64,000 nt of DNA from Luidia sarsii (Eukaryota; Echinodermata; Asteroidea; Paxillosida; Luidiidae), in the NCBI GenBank assembly GCA_949987565.1, contig OX465110.1, positions 14,212,204-14,276,203 of the forward strand, written 5' to 3'. Below the pieces are notes generated by a model. The model was not told the origin of the DNA. It saw only the letters and a list, made by a program, of their open reading frames with translations, and did not search any database. Below, piece after piece: positions 1-13,300 of this stretch. The translations under genes were made by a program, and so were the position numbers. Each line of letters opens with the position of its first letter. The first letter of the stretch is position 1.

Positions 1-335
1 TGGAAACAAACCACAAGCTATAATTTCACAGGCATCTAGAAACTAGTGTTTGGCCGCAGTTTCTTGATGAATACCCTGTACCAAGCCAACAAACCTTCAC
101 AAATCTGGAAACAAACCTCAACCTATAATTTCACAGGCATCTAGAAACTAGTGTTTGGCCGCAGTTTCTTGATGAATACCCTGTACCAAGCCAACAAACC
201 TTCACAAATCTGGAAACAAACCACAACCTATAATTTCACAGGCATCTAGAAACTAGTGTTTGGCCGAAGGTTCTTGATGAATACCCTGTACCAAGCCATC
301 TAACCTTCAAAAATTTGGAAACAAACCACAACCTG
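1..335. repeat. 105-bp tandem repeat, at least three copies
   Basis: Units begin TGGAAACAAACC at 1, 106, 211 and 316, an exact 105-bp period. The last unit diverges after about 20 bp into sequence with CCTGAGCC repeats. The array is cut by the window start, so the true copy number is unknown. It lies in a dynein intron. The same unit sequence occurs singly near 16980-17100 and 28020-28150, so the array is a local amplification of a dispersed repeat. Confidence 0.9.
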
Positions 336-469
336 GATTTTCAGGTTTTGTCAGACAGAGACGAAGCCTGAGCCTGAGCCTCCGTTTTGAAAACGGTCCT
401 GGCATGAGTTGTGGGGGTGCGGGGGCGACACAGTCTTGAACCTGGACTCCCTCCCTTTGCTCCACGCAG

Positions 470-3400
470 CTGACGTCCCTGAACCACAAGTACTTCAGGA
501 CCCACCTGGAGGACTCCCTGTCCCTGGGCCGACCGCTGATGATCGAGGACATTGCCGAGGAGCTGGATCCGGCCCTGGACAACGTCCTGGAGAAGAACTT
601 CATCAAGAGCGGCAGCACCTTCAAGGTAAGAGGCTCCGATGAACCATGGGTTCGAAAAGTCATTTTAAAACGACCGTTGGAAATTCATACCACTTTTCAT
701 GAAAATGGCAGCACTCCAACCACTAACAGTTTACTTAAGCAAAATTCGTCGGTTCGAAATTTTGGATGTGTGCAAGTGGTGTGTAGGGGCTTTTTCAAGT
801 GGCTCTTATTAAAAAATATGCCCCCGGTGAGTCTCTTATGCGCTGTGCTCTGCCCCGCTATCACTTGCCGGCCGACAGGTCAAGGTCGGTGACAAGGAGG
901 TGGACGTGATGAACGGGTTCCGCCTGTACATCACCACCAAGCTGCCCAACCCAGCCTACACGCCGGAGGTCAGCGCCAAGACCTCCATCATCGACTTCAC
1001 CGTCACCATGAAGGGCCTGGAAGACCAGCTCCTGGGACGGGTCATCCTGACGGAGAAGAATGTGAGTCGCTTCAAGCTGATCAATACTTTCTGTACTTTT
1101 ACATATGTGACCCGGCACAACGACATGAGGAATATCCCACCAAAACACTTTTTGTGTAAACAACGCCTGAAGTTAAAGTTTCTCCACAATTCGATTACAA
1201 ATCAATTTTCTTTTTTTCTTTTTTTCGGAAATTTTAAGTATTACAGGATATTATATTTTGATATCATTTGAAAGCTAATGGTATACTCTTTCACATCATT
1301 AGAAAACCTCAAAAACTCAAAAGTGGGGTTATTCTTCATTATGCTGTGCCGGGTCACATATTGTAGCAGTGCCTGACGTTTTGATCCCAGCAGGATCTTC
1401 CTCAATGGCAGAATTCTGCCGTTGGGAGAGCCACGATCGAAAAATATCAGGCCCTCCTGATTTTTGATATTCGCTTTTTGGTCATCTTAGTCAGCAGTTT
1501 GCAACATATTTGCATATTGCTGTAGTTATGTATTGTGTCAGAGTATGGCTCTGTCGGGAGTCTCTCAACGACGGGCAGAGTACACACTACCTGAAACGTT
1601 GAGTTACCGGCTCTTTTCATACTCCTTCTCCTAAAAGATGGTGTACACGGTGCTACCGCAATCCTGCAAATACTTGGTATTTCCACCGTAAAAAAAAATT
1701 CTAATATGATCTATACCATCTCCTCGAGTCGAGGAGACTTTTTAGAGGTAGATTTTTTTCATTTTTTTCCCCCGCTGGGAACAAGGAACTGGAGGCAGAG
1801 CGGACCAAGCCATGCTCCTTTTCCTAAGAGATGGTGTACACGCTGCCACCGCAATCCTGCAAATACTTGGTTTTTCCACCGTAAAAAAACTTAGAATATG
1901 ATCTATACCATCTCCTCGAGTCCATGATTTATGGTAGACTTTTTTTCCTTTTTTTCCCCTGCTGGGAACAAGGAACTGGAGGCGGAGCGGACCAAGCCAT
2001 GCTCCTTTTCCTAAGAGATGGTGTACACGCTGCCACCGCAATCCTGCAAATACTTGGTATTTCCACCGTAAAAAAACTTAGAATATGATCTATACCATCT
2101 CCTCGAGTCCAGGATTTATGGTAGACTTTTTTTCCTTTTTTTCCCCCGCTGGGAACAAGGAACTGGAGGCGGAGCGGACCAAGCCATGCTCCTTTTCCTA
2201 AGAGATGATGTACACGGTGCCACCGCAATCCTGCAAATACTTGGTATTTCCACCGCGAAAACCTTAGAATCTGATCTATACCATCTCCTCGAGTCCAGGA
2301 TTGACGATAGACTTGTTTTCCTTTCTTTTCTTTTTTCCCCGCCGGGAACAAGGAACTGGAGGCAGAGCGGACCAAACTGGTGGAGGACGTGACGGCCAAC
2401 AAGCGCAAGATGAAAGAGCTGGAGGACAATCTGCTCTACCGGCTGACCAGCACCCAGGGCTCCCTGGTGGACGACGAGTCCCTCATCATCGTCCTGTCCA
2501 ACACCAAGACCACGGCCGAGGACGTCAGCCAGAAGCTGCAGGTGGCCGCCGAGACGGAGCTCAAGATCAACACGGCCCGGGAGGAGTTCAGGCCAGGTCA
2601 GTCCGCCCGCCCGCCAGAGGTCGCGGTCCGCGCGGGGGGGGGTTTGTGGGCGCTCTGCAGCGTTGGTAGGGAGCTCGGGCGGGATTTGAACCCGCGACTC
2701 CTGCTTTCCAGTGCAGACGTCCTTAAAGCCCCTGCACAACATTGGTCGAGGTTAAAGAATAGCATCCATGCGTTGTCTGATCCAACATATGTGTGAAGTA
2801 GCACACCTGTGAAACTTTCAGCTCAATCCGCCAACCGAGTCTCGAGAAAATCGTGAAAACCGCTTCATTTGTTTCGCAAAAATGCAGCGTTCAACACCGT
2901 ACTGTTCCGAAAAATAGTTTAGATTTCTGTTTTTCGATCTTACCAATGTTGTGTAGGGGCTTTAAACCCTCACTGAAACCTTACGGTCCTTGGTAACTGA
3001 AACTTACAATGGGTAGCCCATTGTAAATGAGACAGGTCATATGGTTTCCGTGCTTCATTTATCTCACGATGGGTCTTCTTACGTTAGGTCGTAAGTTCCG
3101 TAAAATCGACAACTGGTGTTTAGGAAAGATGAAAAGTGAATTAAATAAAAGAAAAAACATACTTGACCACCGAGCTGGTCGAGGTCATGTGGGAGATTTG
3201 GATAATGCATAGCGGAGGTTACCCATTGCATCATAGATATAACGTGGTGCTTGCGTCGAGGAGAATGTAATTCAATAAGGTTTTGCCCTGCTCGACGTAA
3301 TATATATTTTTTTTCATCAGGCACTGGGCAGTGCACTGAGCATTCAGTGCTTATTATGTCAACGAGGGCAAACAAACCCTCATTGAATTACATTCTCCTC

Positions 3401-4359
3401 TACAAAAATCCGGAGCCTGAGCCTAAGCCAGGTTTCGGAGATGGGCCTGCGTCTCTGGCACATTGTACCCAGCGCAACTGCAGCTGAAACATTAGCGTGG
3501 CAAGTTTTGCAAGGATCGTCCATTGACACCAATTGGTATTTGGTATTCGGTCTGCCGTTCATTTAGTGGGCTTTCTTTTCTTTTTCGTCATCGTTGTTAA
3601 CAGTGGCCAACCGAGGCAGCATCCTGTACTTCTTGATCACTGAGATGAGCATGGTGAACGTCATGTACCAGACCTCCCTCAAGCAGTTCCTGGGACTCTT
3701 TGATATGTCCATGGCAAAGTAAGTGACTCTCCCCCCCCCCTTTTTATCCCAAACCGGAATTTCGATTTCAAGGAGTACCAAACTATGTTCAAAACTGCAT
3801 TCCGACTTCAATGACCCCAAAAAAGCAAATGTAGACAGGCTGAAGTGTTTCAATCCTAGCAGGGCCTTTGAGAAAGTTCCTACTAGGATGGAGAAAGTGT
3901 GATTAGTTTCTTCTTGCGGACGAGGCAAGCAGCAATTAGAGGTGCCGCTGTCTCAAGTTGTTGTCGTTCGCCCGGGCTCAATCGGAAGACCGAGAACCAG
4001 TTACCATGGCCCACTAACTAGGAGGTCGACAACACGGGGTCCCCCAACCATTAATTTGAAAAATCTCGATATTTTTCCAAGTTCTCCTTCTCTGTTGAGA
4101 ATGTCAGCATTGGGTGTTCTCGTTGCTATTGACGGTGTGTTCTTTCCGTAACGCTTGAATCTTCGCAGTTCGATCAAGAGCCCTATCACCAGTAAGCGCA
4201 TCGCCAACATCATCGAGTACATGACCTTCGCCGTGTACAAGTACGCCGCCCGGGGACTGTACGAGAGCGACAAGCTCATGTTCACGATCCTGCTGACCCT
4301 GAAGGTGGACATGGTGGGCGGGAAGGTCAAGCCAGAGGAGTTCAGCACGCTCATCAAGG
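470..4359 (+). CDS. DNAH5: Dynein exons 1-5 of the window: end of AAA5 and start of the AAA5-AAA6 linker
   Basis: Exons 470-625, 879-1061, 2353-2596, 3604-3718 and 4169-4359 encode about residues 1-296 of the visible fragment. The first exon reads [20 protein letters not shown]. The second carries the conserved [19 protein letters not shown] and the third ELEAERTKL and [12 protein letters not shown]. The fourth has [20 protein letters not shown] and the fifth [14 protein letters not shown]. Phases: 0, 0, then 1 after exon 3, 2 after exon 4, 1 after exon 5. Exon 3 has four candidate upstream acceptors because its 3' splice site lies at the end of a tandem array; the copy at 2353 is the only one followed by open coding sequence. 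The AAA assignment rests on aligning the C-terminus with human DNAH5 domain limits from memory. Confidence 0.92.
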
Positions 4360-7300
4360 GTGAGTCCCCCGAAAGGGGCTACGGCTCCCTATCGCACACG
4401 GGTCTATGGAAACTGGCTTTATTGCCCGGTGGCTGCGTCCGATACCCATTGGACTGTGTGCTATTTTTGTGCCCTTGGAACGATGCATTTAGCACCAAGG
4501 CACAGATCTTATGACAGCTTCTGATCACCAAATTTAACAGCATTCTCTCGGATACAAGTCATCCACTCAACCCTTTTATTATTTGTAATCGATCTGGGAG
4601 AATACGTCAACTCAGTCTCAAAACAAATAGGGTTTTTTTTACCATGGGCTATTCAGATCTTTAACTCAACGTTCACTAGATAGTTTTGTATGGTTTTTAC
4701 TTCTTCCAAATACCCTGGATAAGTTGCTTTTAGCTTTGTCTTACTTTCAACTTATTTCATACAAACTCTATTCAGGCCCTCCCTACACTACCCTACCCCA
4801 TTCCAATGATTTCCCTTATCCCACCCTCTCCTTAAGTTTTTGTGAATGTATAGCAATAACTGTGTTTTGTATATGTACATATTTATTATGATATTTGTTT
4901 CTGTCTTATTATGTTTTTGTGTATTTCCTAAATTATTGTATGAATACATATTTTTAAACTGTAAACTGGGAAAACAATTGTCATGCTGTTTGCAGCCTGA
5001 CAATAAAGAAATCTATCTATCTAAACTTCAGGATAGCACTTTCTCTCTCCGGAGGACGGCCAGAGCACACTGGCCGCAACGTCCAGTTTATTCTCAACGA
5101 TTCTTTTCAGAATCTTTTCAGATTCGTATAAGCAGAACAAAACGAACGGTGTCTCTGCAAACCTAGCATAGTTCTCCTGTTGCAAACACCTTTGAAATAT
5201 TCACCACTTTGAGGAAGGCTGTTTTGTTTTTTTGTTTTTTTCATTTCATTCATTCATTTATTTTCACAGTAGAGAATCACTCTAAGCTTATACATTTATG
5301 TTTATAAAATATAGGATATACTGTGAAGGCACCCACGAAGAAGCAGAGCTTATAAGTGTGGGCCCTTGTACAAATATAGGAATACATATAGGTTACACAG
5401 TGGAACATATAGAACACAATAATTGAGGTATTTGACGCACTGACACACTCCAGTGAACTTCCTCTTCTTGCTCCAGTGGTCACGCTGAGTGGGAAAGATT
5501 CTCCATGCCCCAGCGCTTTCATCGGGCATATACACACCGATCGTAGTTGGACTCCAGCAGTCTCCTGACGACGGGCAGAGTACACACTGCCTGAAATATC
5601 GAGTTACCGGCTCTTTTCGGAGCCACACTCCCTTCTCGAAAGAGAAAGCGTTACACGATGTCACCGTAAACCTTCCACTTAGTATTTCCACCATATAAAC
5701 CTTTTTGATAATTTTTTTTTTCTTTGTCCAACACAGGGGGTGCTTCCCTGGACCTGAAGGCCTGTCCTCCGAAATCCAGCAAGTGGATCCTGGACATCAC
5801 CTGGCTCAACCTAGTGGAGCTGAGCAAACTGAAGCACTTCAGTGACATCCTGAACCAGGTACATGTACAGTGTAACCCCTCGGATTTGCCACTGTACAGA
5901 TTTGAATCCCCGCACACGACCTCGACCAGCTTGGCTGCTCAGTGCTTGAGATGTCTGCACTCGAAAGAGGGAGTCGGGGGCTCGAATCCCGCCCAAGCTG
6001 CCTTTGTGATTCAACAGGCAAAGCATTGAGCAGGCAGTGTTTAATTTCACATTCGGGCGAAGCATTGTTCAAGTACCATCGACCGAGGCTGGTTCTGCTC
6101 GTGAAGCAGCGGTCGATTTCATCAAGCCCATCGTAACTTGCGATCAATCGCGAGACGATGAGCGATGCAGAAAAAAAACAACGTACGGCCCATTTCAGCT
6201 TGCGATGGGTTATCGGTCGTATGTTGTCTTAAAATTTAGTGGGCCTGACGTTTCGATCCTAGCAGGACCTTTCTAGGCAGAGATCGTATGTTGAGTTAGG
6301 ATGCATCGTAAATGCTTCGTGAAATCCAGCCCAGTTCCTATAACAATTACTTCTGAAAGAGAGTCACTAGTTTACACATGCCAAACTGACTTCTAAATGG
6401 ACTAGGTATCTTGACAACTTTCCTTTTAAAGAACTTTGACCATTTTGTGATGCTAGATTCCTTCCAATTTTGCACTGTGCTAAGGCCGTGCTAAGGTCGT
6501 CTAGAGCTAGGTCTAGGTCTTTCCCCCACTGGAAATACACGGAGATGCGAAGTCAATAGCCCTAGCCGTAGCTCTGGAAGCCCGTTTCGGACACGGCCTT
6601 GCTCTTGTCCATCTTCAAATTCCCCTCAAAAACTACAACCTTGTTCTCTGGGTTCTCTCGCCTCCCGTAGATTGGCCGCAATGAGAAGCAGTGGAAGCAC
6701 TGGTTTGACAAGGACGCCCCCGAGGACGAGGTTATCCCGGACGGCTACCAGAACTCCCTGGACGTCTTCCGTCGGCTCCTCCTGGTGCGGTCCTGGTGTC
6801 CGGACAGGACGCTGTCTCAGGCCAGGAAGTACATCGGTGAGCCAACTCCAACCTTTTTCTGGATGAAGTCTAGAACTGGGGCCCCATTTTCACAGAGCCG
6901 CTTCAAGCGTGAAAAGTCTTCCTCGTGTAAACAGAATTGCAAACCTCATCGCAATGTGACGTCAGTTGCTTTTGACTTACATTCCGCTATTCTTCACTTG
7001 GCATGAAACAAAAGTTTTTGTTAGCTGATCCACAAGTGTTGAAAGGTTGTGGTGACACCGGCGGTCCGAATTCAGAAGTGCCGTTGACGAGAAATGTTGA
7101 AGGGGGCTTTGGTTCTTGACTTCTTGCTTTATGAATTTCTGTTCTCAGCGGTCCGAATTCAGAAGTGCCGGTGACGAGAAGTGTTGAAGGGGGCTTTGGT
7201 TCTTGACTTCTTGCTCTATGAATTTCTGTTCTCAGGGGTCGGAATTCAGAAGTGCCGGTGACGAGAAGTGTTGAAGGGGGCTTTGGTTCTTGACTTCTTG

Positions 7301-10300
7301 CTTTATGAATTTCTGTTCTCAGCGGTCTGAATTCAGAAGTGCCGGTGACGAGAAGTGTTGAAGGGGACTTTGGTTCTTGACTTCTTGCTCTATGAATTTC
7401 TGTTCTCAGCGGTCCGAATTCAGAAGTGCCGGTGACGAGAAGTGTTGAAGGGGACTTTGGTTCTTGACTCCGCGTTGCTCTATGAATTTCTGTTCTCAGT
7501 GGACTCGCTCGGGGAGCGGTACGCCGAGGGCGTGATCCTGGACCTGGAGAGCACCTGGGAGGAGTCGGACATGCGCACGCCGCTCATCTGCTTCCTGTCC
7601 ATGGGCAGCGACCCCACCAACATGATCGAGGGGCTGGCCAAGAAGAAGAAGATGGAGTGCCGGGCCATCTCCATGGGCCAGGGCCAGGAGGTGCACGCCC
7701 GCCGCCTCATGTCCCAGTCCCAGGCCAACGGCGGCTGGGTGCTGCTGCAGAACTGCCACCTCTCCCTCTCCTTCCTTGGCGAGGTCATGGACACGGTGGT
7801 GGAGACGGAGAGCGTGCACGACAGCTTCAGGCTCTGGATGACCACCGAGGTGCACCCAAGCTTCCCCATCAGCCTGCTGCAGGTGAGCGGCTTCCCTCCC
7901 CCCCCCCCCCCCCCCCCCCCGGTCTGGGACCATTTTCCTAGAGCCCCTTCACGCCATTTGCACAAATCCAAATTTCAACCTGTCAAAAAAAAATTAAAGT
8001 GACTTACTCATGTGGAAGTCAATACCAGTATCAGACATGCTGTGAACTTTTTGCGCTTGGAATGCTGCCATTTTCATGAGAAGTGGAATTTTGTATGCAT
8101 TTCCAACGGTCGTTTTAAAACAACTTTATGAAGACAAAAACATGCTTACCAGCCTTAAGGCCCCTACACACTGTTTGCTCAATCAAACATGGTCCATTCG
8201 CAATTACCGACGACTGTTTCTAGATTTTTTTGCAATTTTCCGGTTTAAACGCCCATTGGCGCTATTGAAAATTCTGCAAGGTATATTTTACGATCCTGGA
8301 AGCTGACACAGTTTGATGAAAAAATTAGCAATTTTTTCACCATTTTCTCGCGATATGGTGGACCGATTGAGCTTAAACTTTCACAGGTGTGTTATTTCAT
8401 GCATGTGCTGGATAAGTATGGACGCAGTTCTAAGACCAATACCGATGGTGTGCAGGGGCTCAATATCCCACTTGTTTTGACGTCTGTACACCTGATTAGA
8501 TGTGCATCAAGTTCACCAATGAGCCCCCGCAGGGAGTCAAGGCAGGCCTGAAGAGAACCTACGCCGGCATCACCCAAGACCAGCTGGACGTGTCCAACAT
8601 GCCCCAGTGGAAGCCCATGCTGTATGCCACCGCCGTCCTGCACACTGTCGTACAGGTCTGCTGCCCTCAAGAGTTTTGTACCTGAAATCATTAAGTCTCA
8701 AAATTGAGTGGGCCTGACGTTTCGATCCTAGCAGGACCTTTCTCAAAGGCAGAGTGACAAGGACAAAACCGATACATGCACACAAAGGAAGGGGGAAGAG
8801 AGTGAATAGGACACGGATGAGAAACAAAGGACAAAGAGGAAAGCTGGTAGGGTGAGATCAAAGGGATGGGCAATGAGTACGATAGTGCAGGGATTAGTGA
8901 AAAGAGGGGAAAGATCAAAGAGAGAAGTGTGGAGAAGTAAACACAAAAGAAGGAAAAACGAGACAGACATAATATCATTGGTGTTTTCACGGACTGGGGA
9001 ATTAATCCACACTGTAGGGAAAAAAAAATCTTAGTCCAAATATTTAGCAACAAAGGCCCACACAGGATATGCGTCTTAGTGAATTTGTGGCCCACTTATG
9101 TCTCAGTCAAGAAGGAATTAGAGATAAGGATTTCCTTTTGAAATCTTGTGATGGACTGTGAATTATATATCCATAGATTTTACTTCTTAGGATTCTCAAC
9201 GTGTCAGACAGGTTGTATGGAATCTTACTCGTGTTTTGATTTCTTTTTGCAAACAGGAGAGGAGAAAGTTTGGTCCCCTGGGATGGAACATTCCTTACGA
9301 GTTCAACTCGGCTGACTTCACGGCCACGGTGCAGTTCATGCAGAACCATCTTGACGACATGGACATCAAAAAGGTATTCATTTTATGGACAAGCTCTTCA
9401 TCTTTGAGGTGGAGTATGCGGCCCCCCCAAAAAAAATTGAGTCAGCGTGCCCTGACTTTTGGTGTCCTTGACTGGCAGGCGATACCAACTCCTGATAGGC
9501 CGGCTGTGGCTGGACTGGAGGAGGGGGCATGCCATGGCATCTAACGAGGCCGAGGTTGAGCTCAGTTTCGATTGAACAGACTGTAGTGAAAGTTGCTCTC
9601 AAGCCTCGAATCTCTTTTTTTTCACAAAGCGGATTCTTAGTTCTCTCCCTTTTTTACCCGGAGCCACTGCAATTGCCAATTCTACACGAAGAAGCCAGAT
9701 GATGCATGTGTGTCGCATTCAACTTTTCTTCTTCTTTTTTTTTTAATCATTTCTTGACCGATTTGTCTATTTGCAGGGTGTGTCTTGGCTGACTGTCCGC
9801 TACATGATCGGTGAGATTCAGTACGGAGGCAGAGTGACAGATGACTTTGACAAGCGTCTGCTGAACACCTTTGCAAGGGTGAGCAATTCTAGTCAATTGA
9901 ATTTGTTGACAAAATTTTACAAATCTCAAAAGTTACAGGGCCTGACGTTTCGATCCTAGCAGGACCTTTGAGAAAGGTCCTGCTAGGATCGAAACGTCAG
10001 GCCCTCTAACTTTTGAGATTTATGTATTGCAGGTCATTTTAGTCAGTGAGCAGTTTGCAACAGTTTTGGTATTAACCTCAACATCTTACAAAGTTAAAGA
10101 GCCTTATTTTCCAATCCAATCACAGCAAGGACCTTGCGCTGAGGTTGAATTGAAGTAAACAGAAAACAACAACAGCACGAAATAAACCCCTAAAATGATT
10201 ATTTGACCCAATACAATCAGGAAACCGATTTAGAAAAGAAATCTTGGCATAACACAGGGACTTGATCGTAAATTACGAATGATAAATTGTAAAGTGCCTT

Positions 10301-13300
10301 CGATTGTAAGTAACCCAGAGGTCATCTCACTCAGAGGTCAAATCTTGTCTAACACCAAGATGAGATATGTGACCCGGCACAACGCCATGAGGAATATCCC
10401 ACCAAAACACTTTTTGAGTAAACAACACCTGAAGTTAAAGTATCTTCACAATTCGATTACAAATCAATTTTCTTTCTTTTTTATTTTCGGAAGTTTTAAG
10501 TATTAGAGGATATTATATTTTGATATCATTTGAAAGCTAATGGTATACTCTTTCACATCATTAGAAAACCTCAAAATCTCAAAAGTGGGGTTATTCCTCA
10601 TTATGCTGTGCCGGGTCACATATAATCGCCAATCTGTACAGCCAGTCATTTTCAAGGGCATGCCTATAGTGTACTGAAGACGCCCTCCTTGTCTGCCAAG
10701 TTTTTCTCTCACCATTTTGCAAAGTTTGTCAATTTTTTTTGTATTGGCTTCTGCTCTGGGGTTGCAGGTGTGGTTCAGCGAGCAGATGTTCACCAGCAGC
10801 TTCTGCTTCTACAAGGGCTACCAGATTCCCAAGGGCACTCAGGTCCAGCACTACGTGGACTACATCACCGGCTTGCCCAACGCCGACACCCCCGAGGTGT
10901 TTGGTCTGCATCCAAATGCCGATATCACGTGAGTACCGAGTCCCACTGGCTGCAGCGTGCTAATTGCCCTGTAACCACTGTGAGTCAAGGCAGCACCCAC
11001 TGTGTGCATTCCCCCTATCGGGGCAGTCGTTACGATGCACCGCCAACATTGCTCGCATGTCGGAGAGGGGCGAACCCGCCCCAACCTCATAACTGCCTAC
11101 CGTTCCTATTTTGGAGGAATCATTCCCGCTCTTTTTTGAGGGTCAAAATCTATAACTTTTTACAAGCTCTTGACAACAGATTCTGATTTTTGGCTTGGAA
11201 TGACAAATGTATTCCTATGTAGTGCGCTCTGTGATTCCTCTTTTCCTAATTTCCGTTCACCACTTTGCGCCGGGCATATTTCCAGCGACTGTGTCTGCCA
11301 TACGGGGTTTTTGAACAATGCTGAAAAGAGTCTTTGTTTAAAATGTGGACAAAAGTGGTGCCCGGATTTGGAGGGCCTGTCGTATAGTAAGATCAATGGC
11401 ACTGTGATTTCGGAGGGCTGACGCGAGATGTTTAAGGCCAATACAACATTGGGAAGATAGGGAAGCATCAATGTCCACAGATTTCCTTCTAAAATTACAC
11501 AGTTTGTAGATGGTCATGATAGAGTCCTCATGTTGAAATCTTATGGTCTGGGATGCTGTACTTCCCGAGAAATCTTCACTCAAACATCGACAAATAGTTT
11601 ATTACTCGCGAGTAAAAACTATTTTTTACACTACAGAATGGTGTGAAAACCGTGACCTTTTTTTTTGTCTTTTTCTACTTCCTCAGATTACTGTTTGAGC
11701 TAAAACCTTCGCAGTATTGCTTTTTTGGAATGTCTAATGGTTTAACACTCAAACTATGGCAATCTTTTGACCTTTACCAATGTTGTATAGGGACTTTAAC
11801 ACACAAACTGTGGCAATCTTTTGACCTTTACCAATGTTGTATAGGGCCTTTAACACACAAACTATGGCAATCTTTTGACCTTTACCAATGTTGTATAGGG
11901 GCTTTAACACTCAAACTATGGCAATCTTTTGACCTTTACCAATGTTGTATAGGGCCTTTAACACTCAAACTATGGCAATCTTTTGACCTTTACCAATGTT
12001 GTATAGGCCTTTAAGCGGCTCTATGCAATTGGCCCCAGTGTCTAATTCCGCTCATCGGTCGTCGTGCTGCGCTCATTTTTCAGGTACCAGAGCAACACGG
12101 CCAGGGAGGTGCTAAGCACCATCCTGAGCATCCAGCCCAAGGACAGCGGCGGCAGCGGCGGGGAGACCAGGGAGGTGGTGGTGCAGCGCATGGCCGACGA
12201 CATGCTAGAGAAACTGCCCAAGGACTACATCCCGTTTGAGGTGCGCAATCGGACGTCGGCGATCCGGCATTCGGAGATCACGCAACTGGCGATGACGCGA
12301 TGAGAAAAACGATTTGCAGAGCGTTTTAACTGCAGCTCCTACTACTCTGTCTACGGACAGTTGGTGGTGGTGGTGATGGTGGTGGTGACGGTGGTGATGA
12401 TGGTGATGGTTCTGATTGTGGTGATGATGGTGATGGTGGTGATGAAAACGATGTTGATGATGTGGATGATTCAAATTTGTATAGTAAAAGTCTGTAGTTC
12501 AGGATTTTACAGTGCTGGTGTTTGCCAATTTGTGAGCATACACTAGCTGTACGCAAGTTTGGGGGATTATTTTGCCTCGAATGATTCTGCAGTTCGAAAG
12601 GTCTTCGAAGTCATACTCCTCAAAAAGAGATCACTGGCATGGTTGCAACTGCAAACTTTTCCACGTAGCCCTTCCGCCTTGCAAACCTACAAAGCCTTTA
12701 TATCAAATGCAGGGATGTATTAAAGACTTCCGGAAATTTTAAGGTTTCCAGAAATGGCGTGATTATTATTTTTTTCAGAAATGGCGTGATTTTATTTTTT
12801 ATTTTTATTTATTTTTTTTTTTATTTTTTTTTTATTATTTATTTTTTAAATGTCAAACTGGTATCTCAAACTGCTCAGTTTTTTCTGTTAAAACACTAAA
12901 AACTGAACGGTGCCTGCACCCCTGCCCTGAATCTTGCAATCGCGTCCCTCGGTCGCGTAAGTGCTCACTCGAAGTCGCACAATTGATTGGCCCTCGGAGA
13001 TTTTCAGGAAATGACTTTGTCGGTCACTTTAATACATCCCTGCAAATGGTCTCCTCCTCCTCCTCCTCCGCTCAGGTTCGGGAGAGGATAGTGAAGATGG
13101 GAGCCCTGCAGCCCATGAACATCTTCCTGAAGCAGGAGATCGACCGCATGCAGCGGGTCATCACACTGGTCAGGAACACCCTGACGGACCTCAAGCTGGC
13201 CATCGACGGCACCATCATCATGAACGAGGTAGGCGGGGTCTCCCCGAGGTTCGACCCCCGACTCCCCCCCCCCCTCCGTCTCCAAAGAATGAGACACGGG

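Noticed and set aside
11643..12014. Frame with repeated [13 protein letters not shown] units, also at 55332-55583
   Set aside because: Translation of the 54-bp unit of a MITE. Repeated in frame only because 54 is divisible by three.
12241..12303. Alternative dynein C-terminus by reading through the exon 13 donor
   Set aside because: Open for 21 codons, but family sequence continues in exons 14-16 and GTGCGC is an adequate donor. An intron-retention isoform cannot be excluded but has no support.
12205..12474. His-rich minus-strand frame
   Set aside because: Opposite of the (GGT/GAT)n microsatellite next to dynein exon 13.
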